This document shows, one piece after another, positions 13,384-21,225 of a stretch of 36,220 nucleotides of DNA; position 1 is the stretch's first letter, and each line of letters opens with the position of its first letter. This DNA is from CAZTHM01 sp041946825 (GTDB taxonomy: Bacteria; Acidobacteriota; Terriglobia; UBA7540), in assembly GCA_041946825.1 (NCBI GenBank), contig JBHGBD010000043.1, positions 1 to 36,220 of the forward strand, written 5' to 3'. Below the pieces are notes generated by a model that did not search any database, was not told the DNA's origin, and saw only the letters and a list, made by a program, of their open reading frames with translations. Position numbers and translations under genes: made by a program.

Positions 13384-15387
13384 ATGCTGAATCCCGGCGC
13401 TTATCGAACGTTTCCTCTGTGCCTCTTTCTCTCTGTGCCCTCGGTGTTATGTTTTGCGGCCCTGGCGCGGGCGGAGATGAAGATTGTCGAGCAAGAAGAC
13501 CGGATCGAAGCGGCGGAAGCGACCTACACCCTCATCGTGTACAAGCGGCCGCTGCAATGGGTGGTCAAGCGCGAGGGGCAGGTCGTTCTCGCCACCGAGG
13601 GGCCATTTTCCGGAGCAAACGGCACCGTGATGGGCGGGCGCGCCGGCGGGCCCATTGGATTTGTCACCGCTGGCGGGAGCACGCGGGCCATTACTCACCT
13701 GATCAGTCACAATGTTCGCGGCAATGTTTTGGAGCTGCGCGCGGGAACGTCACGGCACAACTGGACGCTGATGTACTCCGTCGAGATGGCTGCGGCGGAA
13801 TTCAAAGTGCACGCCAAAGTCGAGGGCGCGGAGAAGGTTGAGCGAATTACCCAGGCGTTCAAGCTCAGCTCCGGCGGCCACTGGTACGGCGGCGCGGTGG
13901 ACCACGCGCACCTTTGGCCGCTCGAGGCGCATTCGTGGAGCGCCGACCCGATGCTCGCTAACTCGAATCAGGCCACGCCTTTCTGGATGGCCTCGAGCGG
14001 CGTGGGAATCTGGCTGGATACCTACGATGACATCGCGGTGTCCTTCAACAAGGATAATGATCGACAGTTGCGTATTGCCTATCTTCATTCTCCTGAAATG
14101 CATTACACGGTTTTCGTCGGCAAGAACATCGCCGAAGCGCGCGACCTTTTTGCGGCCGCGGTGGGCAAGCCGAAGCAACGCCCGCCGGATTACGTCTTCG
14201 AAAGGCCGATCTGGGGAACGTGGTGCCAGTATTTTGCCAAGGTGACGCAGCGCGACGTGATCGCCTACGCGCGCAAGCTGCACGACGGCGGCTGGCCGGC
14301 GAGCTTCCTCATCATCGACGATGGCTGGCAGACGCATTACGGCGACAACGAATTCAATTCCAAATTCCCGAACCCCAAAGCGATGACGGATGAAATTCAC
14401 GGGCTCGGCTACAAGCTCGTCCTGTGGGTCGAGAATTTCGCCAACCCCGATTCCGACCGCTATCGGCGCGGTCAGGACGGGCCCGGCCTGATCCGTGACG
14501 CCGCGACCGGCCTTCCCGCGCGCATCCGCTGGTGGAACGGCGAAGCGGCGCTGATGGATTTGAACGACCGCTTCACGCGCGATGATTACGTGAATGGGCT
14601 GAAGGGACTGATGCGCCGCTACGGGGTGGACGGGTTCAAGTTTGACGGCGGCGACGCCGGATACTGGCCCGCGGGGGGCGGGGTTTCCTCGGCCGGGCCG
14701 ATCAAGCGTAACCGCTACACGGATTTGTGGGCGGAGATTGGCAGCGAATTCGAATTGAACGAGCTGCGGGTCGGCTGGCGCTCGCAGCCCCTCGGCGTTT
14801 TGAATCGCATGCGCGACAAGCGTGCCTCGTGGAACGAAGCCGATGGCATGCCCGCCATCATCTCGCACGGCGGGATTCAGTCCTTGTTGGGATTCGTTTT
14901 CAACTGCCCCGACCTGATCGGCGGTGGACTCGACGAAGGCTTCAAGCCCGACGAGGAATTGAACGTGCGCTGGACTGAGGCTGCGGCCTTCATGCCCATC
15001 ATGCAGTTTTCTTACGGGCCGTGGCAGTTCAGCGAGAACGCCCAGAAAATCATCCGCCGCTTCGCCCTCCTGCACGGCAAGCTCTGGCATTCGCATTTGA
15101 AAGCGCTCGTCGAACGCGCCGTGCAAACCGGCAAGCCCATCTGGTCGCCGCTCTTTTACGTTTTTCCTGAGGATGAAAAGAGCTATTTGATTCGCGATGA
15201 ATTCATGGTCGGCGAGCGGCTACTGGTGGCGCCGGTGGTCGCGCCGGGCGCGCGCGCGCGCGATGTCTATCTCCCGCCCGGGAAGTGGCGCGATTTCTGG
15301 TCGGAGAAAACCGTCGAGGGCGGGCGCGTGCTGACGAATTATCCCGCGCCACTGGAAAGGATTCCGGTGTTTGAGCTGGTGAAGTAG
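13384..15387 (+). CDS. GH31 family glycoside hydrolase (alpha-glucosidase/xylosidase-like)
   Basis: 667 residues with a putative signal peptide (FPLCLFLSVPSVLCFAALARA), so probably exported. The N-terminal ~200 residues form a beta-sandwich-like region (GGHWYGGAVDHAHLWPLE). The catalytic barrel begins near ERPIWGTWCQYFAK and shows FLIIDDGWQ, YKLVLWVENF and DGFKFDGGD. In the last, Asp421 fits the GH31 nucleophile (the K-x-D motif). A C-terminal beta domain includes VGERLLVAPVVAPGARARDVYLPPGKWRDFW, typical of GH31 (quoted in parts). The family cleaves alpha-linked glucosides or xylosides with retention; the exact substrate cannot be read. The signal peptide region overlaps a TCTGTGCC low-complexity tract, so the start could be secondary. 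Confidence 0.88.
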   Translation: MLNPGAYRTFPLCLFLSVPSVLCFAALARAEMKIVEQEDRIEAAEATYTLIVYKRPLQWVVKREGQVVLATEGPFSGANGTVMGGRAGGPIGFVTAGGSTRAITHLISHNVRGNVLELRAGTSRHNWTLMYSVEMAAAEFKVHAKVEGAEKVERITQAFKLSSGGHWYGGAVDHAHLWPLEAHSWSADPMLANSNQATPFWMASSGVGIWLDTYDDIAVSFNKDNDRQLRIAYLHSPEMHYTVFVGKNIAEARDLFAAAVGKPKQRPPDYVFERPIWGTWCQYFAKVTQRDVIAYARKLHDGGWPASFLIIDDGWQTHYGDNEFNSKFPNPKAMTDEIHGLGYKLVLWVENFANPDSDRYRRGQDGPGLIRDAATGLPARIRWWNGEAALMDLNDRFTRDDYVNGLKGLMRRYGVDGFKFDGGDAGYWPAGGGVSSAGPIKRNRYTDLWAEIGSEFELNELRVGWRSQPLGVLNRMRDKRASWNEADGMPAIISHGGIQSLLGFVFNCPDLIGGGLDEGFKPDEELNVRWTEAAAFMPIMQFSYGPWQFSENAQKIIRRFALLHGKLWHSHLKALVERAVQTGKPIWSPLFYVFPEDEKSYLIRDEFMVGERLLVAPVVAPGARARDVYLPPGKWRDFWSEKTVEGGRVLTNYPAPLERIPVFELVK

Positions 15388-15396
15388 CGGCGGCTT

Positions 15397-15413
15397 GCCT
15401 GCCGCAGGCAGGC
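15397..15413. repeat. Mini-palindrome GCCTGCC-GCA-GGCAGGC
   Basis: 7-bp arms, 3-base loop, flanked by TAGCGGC (15386-15392) and GCCGCTA that pair as an outer stem. It lies between the GH31 gene and the convergent PilZ gene, where it could also act as a terminator. Confidence 0.65.
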
Positions 15414-15466
15414 TTTATGCCGCTAGAATATTAAGCCGACACGTGGCGCGGTGAACGCGTCGCTAC

Positions 15467-15802
15467 CTATTCCATCTTTCCGGGGATCACGGGCTGCATA
15501 CGCAGCGTGGCGAGGAGTTCGCGCAGGCTTGAGCTTCCGGATTCATCGAGGGAAACGAATTTGAGGCCCGCCAGCCCTTGGTGGCTTTTCCAGGCGACTT
15601 CCGCCTCCGCCTGGATCCGCTCGCTCAGCCATTGCAGCGTCAGACGGCATCTTTGCCCGGCTGCGGGAAGATCGTTTCCGCGCACGCAGGCGCCCTGAGT
15701 GCTCAGGATCTCGACAATAACTTTGAAGCCTTCGCCCTCCGCGTGGGAAATTTGCGCGGCAACATCGGCGAGATAGCGGGGAACACTTCGGCGTTCGTTC
15801 AT
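15467..15802 (-). CDS. PilZ-domain protein
   Basis: 111 residues. It begins MNERRSVPRY, giving an RxxxR-like c-di-GMP binding start (Arg4/5, Arg9). A strand-rich core follows with ILSTQGACVRG in the place of the D/NxSxxG motif, then LTLQWLSERIQAEAEVAWKS and GLAGLKFVSLDE, all in PilZ order and at the usual length of a single domain. The expected Asp/Asn before xSxxG appears replaced (Leu), so c-di-GMP binding may be weak. PilZ proteins in the cytoplasm link c-di-GMP to motility, exopolysaccharide or other outputs. Divergent from moaA, convergent with the GH31 gene; no partner is obvious. Confidence 0.78.
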   Translation of the reverse strand: MNERRSVPRYLADVAAQISHAEGEGFKVIVEILSTQGACVRGNDLPAAGQRCRLTLQWLSERIQAEAEVAWKSHQGLAGLKFVSLDESGSSSLRELLATLRMQPVIPGKME

Positions 15803-15917
15803 ACAATTCGCAGTTTAGCCGTTGGCCGCGCCAATGGCAAGCGCGCGCATCCCGAGTTGGCGTGCGACGTTTGAACCCTCGCTTGCCTTCGCACATCGAA
15901 TGATTTAGCATTAGAAC

Positions 15918-16023
15918 GTTCTCCGAGCCCGGGGTGCTAAAGGTATTTCGACAAGCCAACGCCCCGCGGGCCGATAGGGTGACGCGAGAAATCGCGGCGC
16001 CTCCCGTGTTTGGAAAGGAGAAC
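15918..16023 (+). promoter_or_regulatory. Probable Moco (molybdenum cofactor) riboswitch upstream of moaA
   Basis: A closing stem GTTCTCC (15918-15924) / GGAGAAC (16017-16023) encloses three parts: a stem GGGGTG (15931-15936) / CGCCCC (15960-15965), a perfect GNRA hairpin CGCGA-GAAA-TCGCG (15983-15996), and a CCTCCCG...GGAAAGGAG 3' part. A closing stem starting CTCCG(A)GCC, an AAAGG segment and a 3' GCCTCCCG match my memory of the Moco RNA motif, which binds molybdenum or tungsten cofactor and controls moa genes. Position, directly upstream of moaA, supports this. A covariance-model search is needed for certainty. Confidence 0.6.
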
Positions 16024-16081
16024 CGAGCCGACTCCAGACACGGGTCGGCGTTTTTGTTTCTGCTGTAGCGCCGCTCTCAGA

Positions 16082-16147
16082 TGTCATGCTGAGCGAAGCG
16101 AAGCATCCGCAGTTGACTGCAGACCCTTCGCTGCGCTCAGGGTGACA
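16082..16147. repeat. Palindromic MITE-like repeat, copy 4
   Basis: Ends TGTCATGCTGAG (16082-16093) and CTCAGGGTGACA (16136-16147), the shortest copy in the window. It lies between the probable riboswitch and the moaA start codon, ending 15 bases before the ATG. Confidence 0.8.
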
Positions 16148-16162
16148 GATGGGCGCACAACT

Positions 16163-17149
16163 ATGCTGCAAGACAAATTCGGTCGGGACATTCACGACCT
16201 GCGTATTTCGGTGACGGACCGCTGCAACTTCAGTTGCGTGTACTGCAAGTCCGCCGACCCGAAGAATTATTTTCCGCATCGCGATCTGCTGACCTGGGAA
16301 GAATTTCTGCGCCTGGCGCGCGTGCTGGCCGGGATGGGCATCCGCAAAGTTCGCGTGACCGGCGGCGAGCCGCTGCTGCGTGACGGCGTCGTAGATTTCG
16401 TTCGTGAATTACACAGCCTGCCGGGGATCGAAGACGTCGCCATTACGACCAATGGTTACCTGCTGCCCGAGATGGCGAAAGACCTTGCCGCCGCGGGGGG
16501 ACCGCGCGTAACGGTGAGTCTCGATTCAACCGACCCTGCCAAATTCGCGCGCATCACGCGCACGCCGCGCTCCTACGAAAAAGTCATGGCGGGCGTGGAC
16601 GCGGCACTCGATGCCGGGCTCAAACCGGTCAAGGTCAACATCGTTCTGGTGCGCGGCTTCAACGACGACGAGATTGTGGAATTCGCGCGTCTCGCACGGC
16701 GGCGCGACATTGTTGTGCGCTTTATCGAATTCATGCCGCTCGACGCCGATCACGCATGGAATCGTGATCTCGTCGTGACGGCGAAGGAAATCGTCGAGGC
16801 AATCCATCCCGTGTTCCCGCTCGCCGAAATCCCGCGACGCTCGCCCAGCGAGACGGCTTTGCGCTACGCCTTCGCCGACGGGCAGGGCGAAATCGGCATC
16901 ATCGCGCCCGTTTCAATTCCGTTTTGCGGGCAGTGCAGTCGCCTGCGGCTGACCGCCGATGGGAAGATTCGCACGTGTTTGTTTTCTCTGCGCGAGCACG
17001 ACGCGCGCCACCTGGTGCGCAACGGCGCGAGCGACGAAGATATTGCCAACTTTTTCGCCAAGGTTGTGCATCAAAAAGAGCCGGGGCATCGCATCAACGA
17101 GCCCGACTTCGTGCAGCCGAAACGCACGATGGTGTATATCGGCGGGTAG
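16163..17149 (+). CDS. moaA: GTP 3',8-cyclase MoaA (molybdopterin biosynthesis)
   Basis: The ATG at 16163 is chosen because upstream in-frame sequence is only the MITE-like repeat. The 328-residue product has MoaA hallmarks: the N-terminal radical SAM cluster CNFSCVYC (Cys21, Cys25, Cys28), TGGEPLLR, TNGYLL, the second [4Fe-4S] site CGQCSRLR...TCLFS near the C-terminus, and the terminal Gly-Gly (VYIGG), which is essential in MoaA. With MoaC it turns GTP into cyclic pyranopterin monophosphate, the first step of molybdenum cofactor synthesis, in the cytoplasm. No other moa gene is nearby, so it is a single-gene unit, apparently under the upstream riboswitch. A perfect palindrome overlaps its stop codon (17149-17170). 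Confidence 0.95.
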   Translation: MLQDKFGRDIHDLRISVTDRCNFSCVYCKSADPKNYFPHRDLLTWEEFLRLARVLAGMGIRKVRVTGGEPLLRDGVVDFVRELHSLPGIEDVAITTNGYLLPEMAKDLAAAGGPRVTVSLDSTDPAKFARITRTPRSYEKVMAGVDAALDAGLKPVKVNIVLVRGFNDDEIVEFARLARRRDIVVRFIEFMPLDADHAWNRDLVVTAKEIVEAIHPVFPLAEIPRRSPSETALRYAFADGQGEIGIIAPVSIPFCGQCSRLRLTADGKIRTCLFSLREHDARHLVRNGASDEDIANFFAKVVHQKEPGHRINEPDFVQPKRTMVYIGG

Positions 17150-17170
17150 GGGCACGGCGCGCCGTGCCCC
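17149..17170. repeat. Perfect 22-bp palindrome after moaA
   Basis: GGGGCACGGCG (17149-17159) is followed directly by its complement CGCCGTGCCCC (17160-17170). The first base is the last base of the moaA stop codon. Without a T-run it is more a REP-like element than a terminator. Confidence 0.8.
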
Positions 17171-17175
17171 GAGCG

Positions 17176-17301
17176 CCCTCACCCGGCTCTCCGTCAGCTG
17201 ACGGAGAGCCACCCTCTCCCTCCGGAGAGGGTAGCGGTCAAGTTAGGCAATAGCCCTCTCCCGTTGCGAGAGGGTCTCCCGCGTGGCGGGAGGGGTGAGG
17301 G
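17176..17301. repeat. MITE-like element CCCTCACCC...GGGTGAGGG
   Basis: Terminal inverted repeats CCCTCACCC (17176-17184) and GGGTGAGGG (17293-17301). Internal hairpins include ACCCTCTCC-CTCC-GGAGAGGGT (17211-17232) and CCCTCTC...GAGAGGG. A 26-bp perfect palindrome (17185-17210; half-site GGCTCTCCGTCAG) sits right inside the left end. It fills the space between moaA and nadA. Confidence 0.75.
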
Positions 17302-17328
17302 TACGCTAGAATAGTGAAGGGCGAATTT

Positions 17329-18420
17329 ATGGCGACGGCGGTTCTCAATCCGCTGCCCGAGACTTATGTCGAGATTCCCGAGCAGGAACTCGACGAGCGC
17401 ATCCTGCGCGCCAAGACGGCGTTGGGCTCGCGGCTGGTGATTCTCGGGCATCACTATCAGCGCGACGAAGTCGTCAAGTTCGCCGACTATCGCGGCGACT
17501 CCCTCAAGCTTTCTCAGCAGGCCGCCAGCCGCAAGGAAGCCGAATACATCGTCTTCTGCGGCGTCCACTTCATGGCGGAGAGCGCCGACATCCTCAGCGC
17601 TGATCACCAGATCGTGATTCTCCCCGACCTGAACGCCGGCTGCTCAATGGCCGACATGGCCGACTTGGAGCAGGTCGAGGTTTGCTGGGAAGAAATCGCC
17701 AGCGCCACCGACGCCAAGGTCGTTCCCGTCACCTACATCAATTCCACGGCGGCGATCAAAGGGTTTGTCGGCAAGGAAGGCGGCGCGGTATGCACCTCGT
17801 CAAACGCGCGCAAGATTATGGAGTGGGCGCTCGAGCGCGGCGATAAAGGCTTGTTCCTTCCCGACGAGCACCTGGGCCGCAACACCGGCTACCGCATGGG
17901 AATCCCGCTCGAGAAGATGGTGGTGTGGAACCCGCACGAAGAGATGGGCGGATTGAGCGAGGAACAAATTCGCGACGCGCGCATCATTCTTTGGAAGGGC
18001 CACTGCTCGGTCCACCAGCGCTTTCTGCCGGAACACGTCGAGCAGGTGCGGCGGAAATACCCGGGCATTCGCGTCGTCGCGCATCCCGAATGCCGCTGGG
18101 ACGTGTGCGAGCTCGCCGACGACGTGGGCTCGACCGAATACATTATCAAGCGCGTAAAAGAATCGCCGCCCGGGAGCCAATGGGCCGTCGCCACGGAGAT
18201 TCACCTGGTGAATCGCCTCGCGCAAGAGATGTCTGACCGACTCGTCGTTTCGCTCGAGGATTGCGGCTGCCTGTGCAGCACGATGTTTCGCATTTCGCCG
18301 CAACACCTCTGCTGGACGCTTGAAAGCCTCATCGCCGGGCAGGTGGTGAATCGCGTGAGCGTCGATCCGGACACCAAGCGCTGGGCGCGCGTCGCGCTGG
18401 GGCGGATGTTGGAAGCGTAA
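17329..18420 (+). CDS. nadA: Quinolinate synthase NadA
   Basis: 363 residues from the ATG at 17329 (a GTG five codons earlier is the alternative). NadA condenses iminoaspartate with dihydroxyacetone phosphate to quinolinate in NAD synthesis, using a [4Fe-4S] cluster. Visible family signatures: ILGHHYQRDEV, YRGDSLKLSQQA, CGVHFMAESADIL, LNAGCSMADM (Cys105), INSTAAIKG, WKGHCSVHQRF (Cys226), HPECRWDV and DCGCLCSTM (Cys312-316), giving the three ligand Cys. The length and motif order fit the long NadA type of Bacillus-like and acidobacterial relatives. No nadB or nadC is adjacent. A TAGAAT at 17307 could be its -10 box, giving a very short leader. Confidence 0.96.
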   Translation: MATAVLNPLPETYVEIPEQELDERILRAKTALGSRLVILGHHYQRDEVVKFADYRGDSLKLSQQAASRKEAEYIVFCGVHFMAESADILSADHQIVILPDLNAGCSMADMADLEQVEVCWEEIASATDAKVVPVTYINSTAAIKGFVGKEGGAVCTSSNARKIMEWALERGDKGLFLPDEHLGRNTGYRMGIPLEKMVVWNPHEEMGGLSEEQIRDARIILWKGHCSVHQRFLPEHVEQVRRKYPGIRVVAHPECRWDVCELADDVGSTEYIIKRVKESPPGSQWAVATEIHLVNRLAQEMSDRLVVSLEDCGCLCSTMFRISPQHLCWTLESLIAGQVVNRVSVDPDTKRWARVALGRMLEA

Positions 18421-18432
18421 AGGTCAGGGCGG

Positions 18433-18551
18433 GAATCAAAGGTTAAAGGGTAAAGTGTAAAGGGTAAAAGACGTGCTGCGGGTGGACAATCGCCCGTTGC
18501 GGCTTGGCGTTTGTACTGTTAACTGTTGACTGTGAACTGTTAACTGTGTTT
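18433..18551. repeat. Low-complexity GGTAAAG/TTAACTGTT tracts
   Basis: 18440-18470 is a run of GTTAAAGGGTAAAGTG-like units, and 18517-18549 a run of TTAACTGTTGACTGTGAACTG units. They occupy the whole gap between nadA and the DUF2203 gene and appear to have replaced any normal ribosome binding site for the latter. Confidence 0.7.
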
Positions 18552-19001
18552 ATGGCCGACAAATACTTCAATCGCGAGGAAGCGGAAGAACTTCTGCCCG
18601 TCATCACGCATCTGCTCGAAGAAGCGCGTGAAAAGAAGCAGAAGATCGAAGGCCTCGACCAGCAACTGGCGCAAGCCGCGGCGAGGATTATGGTTCTGGG
18701 CGGCAGCCTTCCGGCCTACGGGCAGCTTTCCGTGACGCGCGAGGAACGCGAGAAGTTCGCCCGCCAGGCCCGCCTCGCCGTCGAGCACATCCAGGAAACG
18801 GGTTGTGTGGTCAAAGATCTCGACGAAGGATTGGTGGATTTCCCCTCGCTCCGCCAGGGTGAAGAGGTCTACCTCTGCTGGAAATTGGGCGAAGAGCGCA
18901 TCGGCTACTGGCACGGGCTGGAAGAAGGATTTGCGGGCCGCAAGCCCCTGGATGACAGCACGCTCGACGAGCCACCCGCCGGCCCCGAGACCGTCCAATA
19001 G
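18552..19001 (+). CDS. DUF2203 family protein
   Basis: 149 residues from the ATG at 18552; the in-frame sequence upstream is low-complexity repeat. Features of DUF2203 are clear: KYFNREEAEELLPVI at the start, a long charged helix (HLLEEAREKKQKIEGL), a Gly-containing turn, then GCVVKDLDEGLVDFPSL and EEVYLCWKLGEERIGYWHGLEEGFAGRKPL at the end (quoted in parts). The family is cytoplasmic, widespread in Acidobacteriota, Firmicutes and Actinobacteria, and has no established function. It is followed after 43 bp by the DUF255 gene, so co-transcription is possible. Confidence 0.9.
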   Translation: MADKYFNREEAEELLPVITHLLEEAREKKQKIEGLDQQLAQAAARIMVLGGSLPAYGQLSVTREEREKFARQARLAVEHIQETGCVVKDLDEGLVDFPSLRQGEEVYLCWKLGEERIGYWHGLEEGFAGRKPLDDSTLDEPPAGPETVQ

Positions 19002-19044
19002 GCGCGCGCATTCCTTACACCGGGGCGTCCGCGAAAAGAGTTCT

Positions 19045-21201
19045 ATGAATCAAGAGAAGCCTGCGAATGAATTGCGGGAGGCGAGGAGCGCCTACCTGCG
19101 CAGCGCGGCGCATCAGCCCGTGGCATGGCGCGAGTGGAACGAGGCGGCTTTCGACCGGGCGCGGCGCGAGGACAAGCCCATCCTGCTCGATATCGGCGCG
19201 GTGTGGTGCCACTGGTGCCACGTGATGGACCGCGAGAGCTACGAAAATACCGAAGTCGCACGCCTGATCAACGAGCACTACATCCCGATCAAAGTGGATC
19301 GCGACGAGCGGCCGGACATCGACGCGCGCTACCAGATCGCGGTGAGCGCGTTGACCGGCCAGGGCGGGTGGCCGCTCACCGCTTTCCTCACGCCGGACGG
19401 CAAGCCGTTTTACGGGGGCACCTATTTCCCGCCGGATGACAAGCTCGGCCGCCCGGGCATGCTGCGCGTCCTGGCAAGTATTGCCTCAAACTATAAAACC
19501 CATAAAGGCGATATCCTTTCGAGTGCGGACAGGATTTCGGAAGCGCTGGCCAGCGTCGAACAGACCTCAGGGAGCGGCCAGACGGACGGCCGGCTCCTCG
19601 CGGAAATTCTCCAGAAGATCGGAAGCATGTACGACCCGCAACACGGCGGCTTCGGAAACGCGCCGAAGTTTCCCCACCCCACGGCGATCGACCTGTTGCT
19701 GGATTTCTATCTCGAGACCCGCCAGAACTGGCTGCTGACCGCCATCACCACCACGCTCGAAGCGATGGGGCGGGGCGGCGTGTACGACCAGGTCGGCGGC
19801 GGATTCCACAGGTATTCGGTCGACGAGCGCTGGCGCGTGCCGCATTTCGAGAAGATGTCGTACGACAACGCCGGGCTGCTCGGGAATTACCTGCGCGCCT
19901 ACCAGGTGACGGGCCACGATTTCTTCCGCGAGATCGCGCTTGGAATTCTTTCTTTCGTTGAGAACGTGCTCTCGCATCCCGAAGGCGGATTCTTCGCCAG
20001 TCAGGACGCCGACTACAGCCTGGAGGACGACGGCGATTATTTCACCTGGACGCTCGACGAACTCAATGCCGCCCTGAACCCACAGGAAGCCGAAGCGGCG
20101 GCCCAGTATTACCACGTGGAAGAACTCGGCGAGATGCACCACAACCCCGCCAAGAATGTCCTCTTCATCGATCAGCCCGTGGAAGCCATCGCCGCGCGGA
20201 TGAAACTGGATCCGGATGAAGTCCGCAAGATTCTGGCGCGAGCCAAAACCAAGATGCTCGGGACGCGCGCCCAGCGGCCGACGCCATACGTCGATCAGGC
20301 CATTTATTCCGGCTGGAACGGCATGATGATTTCGGCGCTGCTCGAGGCGTATAAGATCCTCGGCATAGAAGGCGCGCGCGACCGCGCGTTGATGACCCTA
20401 GACCTGCTGATGGAAGAAGCCTACGACCCCGCCAAGGGCATGGCCCACAGCCTGCTCCGGGTTCAGCCCGGGGGTGGCTCCACTCATCAATTGAGTTTCC
20501 AGTTGCCAGTTCCCAGTTTCCAGTTTCAGATTTCCAGTTTCGGATTTTTGGACGATCAGGTTTTTATCGCGGCCGCCCTGCTCGACGCCTATGAGGTGAT
20601 GGGAAACCGCGCGTACTTCGACCGCGCACTGGAACTGATGGAAATCACCATCCGGCGCTTCTGGGACGACAAGGACGGCGGATTCTTCGACACTGCCAAA
20701 GACCACGATGAGAGACGAGGCCGGCTAGAGGCGCCGCACAAGCCCTTCCAGGATTCGCCTACGCCGGCGGGAAATCCCGTGGCGGCGCTGGTACTCGACC
20801 GGCTGGCCACGCTCGCCGAGCGCCCGGACTTCCGCGCCCGGGCGGAAACGATTCTGAACCTGCTGGCTTCGAAGGCGGGCGAATACGGCCTCTTCGCGGC
20901 GACGTATGGCCTGGCGCTGGCGAATCATCTGCGCCCGCCGGTCGAAGTCGTGGTGGTGGGGAATCACGCTGACGAACGCACGCGCCTTTTGCTCAAGGCT
21001 GCGCATCAGGCGCCCAAGGCCGGCAAACGCGTCCTGGCCTTGTCGCCCGAAGCCGTCAAGGACGGCGCCCTTCCCGCCGGGCTCGCTTCCACTCTTCCGC
21101 ACCTTCCGCTCGACGGCAGCCCGCTGGCGCTCGTCTGCGTGGGCACGAGCTGCAAGCCGCCGGTGACGACCCCCGACGCCCTAGCCGCGGCGCTACAATA
21201 G
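19045..21201 (+). CDS. DUF255 (YyaL-like) thioredoxin-fold protein
   Basis: 718 residues from the ATG at 19045. The N-terminal thioredoxin-like domain has VAWREWNEAAFDRARREDKPI, IGAVWCHWCHVMDRESYE (the family's WCxWCHVM) and GQGGWPLTAFLTPDGKPFYGGTYFPP (quoted in part). An (alpha/alpha)6-type region follows: GGFGNAPKFPHP, GGVYDQVGGGFHRYSVD, VPHFEKMSYDNA and NGMMISALLEAY. The family (YyaL, human SPATA20) is cytoplasmic with unproven function; sugar-epimerase-like folding is suggested. Odd: residues ~484-499 (SFQLPVPSFQFQISSF) are encoded by a TTCCAGTTGCCAGTTC low-complexity tract (20495-20540) between GGGS and the conserved GFLDDQVF, as if a repeat had been inserted in frame. Confidence 0.92.
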   Translation: MNQEKPANELREARSAYLRSAAHQPVAWREWNEAAFDRARREDKPILLDIGAVWCHWCHVMDRESYENTEVARLINEHYIPIKVDRDERPDIDARYQIAVSALTGQGGWPLTAFLTPDGKPFYGGTYFPPDDKLGRPGMLRVLASIASNYKTHKGDILSSADRISEALASVEQTSGSGQTDGRLLAEILQKIGSMYDPQHGGFGNAPKFPHPTAIDLLLDFYLETRQNWLLTAITTTLEAMGRGGVYDQVGGGFHRYSVDERWRVPHFEKMSYDNAGLLGNYLRAYQVTGHDFFREIALGILSFVENVLSHPEGGFFASQDADYSLEDDGDYFTWTLDELNAALNPQEAEAAAQYYHVEELGEMHHNPAKNVLFIDQPVEAIAARMKLDPDEVRKILARAKTKMLGTRAQRPTPYVDQAIYSGWNGMMISALLEAYKILGIEGARDRALMTLDLLMEEAYDPAKGMAHSLLRVQPGGGSTHQLSFQLPVPSFQFQISSFGFLDDQVFIAAALLDAYEVMGNRAYFDRALELMEITIRRFWDDKDGGFFDTAKDHDERRGRLEAPHKPFQDSPTPAGNPVAALVLDRLATLAERPDFRARAETILNLLASKAGEYGLFAATYGLALANHLRPPVEVVVVGNHADERTRLLLKAAHQAPKAGKRVLALSPEAVKDGALPAGLASTLPHLPLDGSPLALVCVGTSCKPPVTTPDALAAALQ
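20495..20540. repeat. In-frame low-complexity repeat within the DUF255 gene
   Basis: TTTCCAGTTGCCAGTTC-type units in a run of about 46 bases, compositionally unlike the rest of the gene and like intergenic tracts at 26682-26743 (complementary sense, GGCAACTGG). It adds about 16 residues rich in Ser, Phe and Gln without breaking the frame. Confidence 0.7.
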
Positions 21202-21225
21202 AAAGAACAATTCTCGCCAACCTAC

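Noticed and set aside
13750..15126. A 458-codon minus-strand frame
   Set aside because: Antisense to the GH31 gene and of shadow composition.
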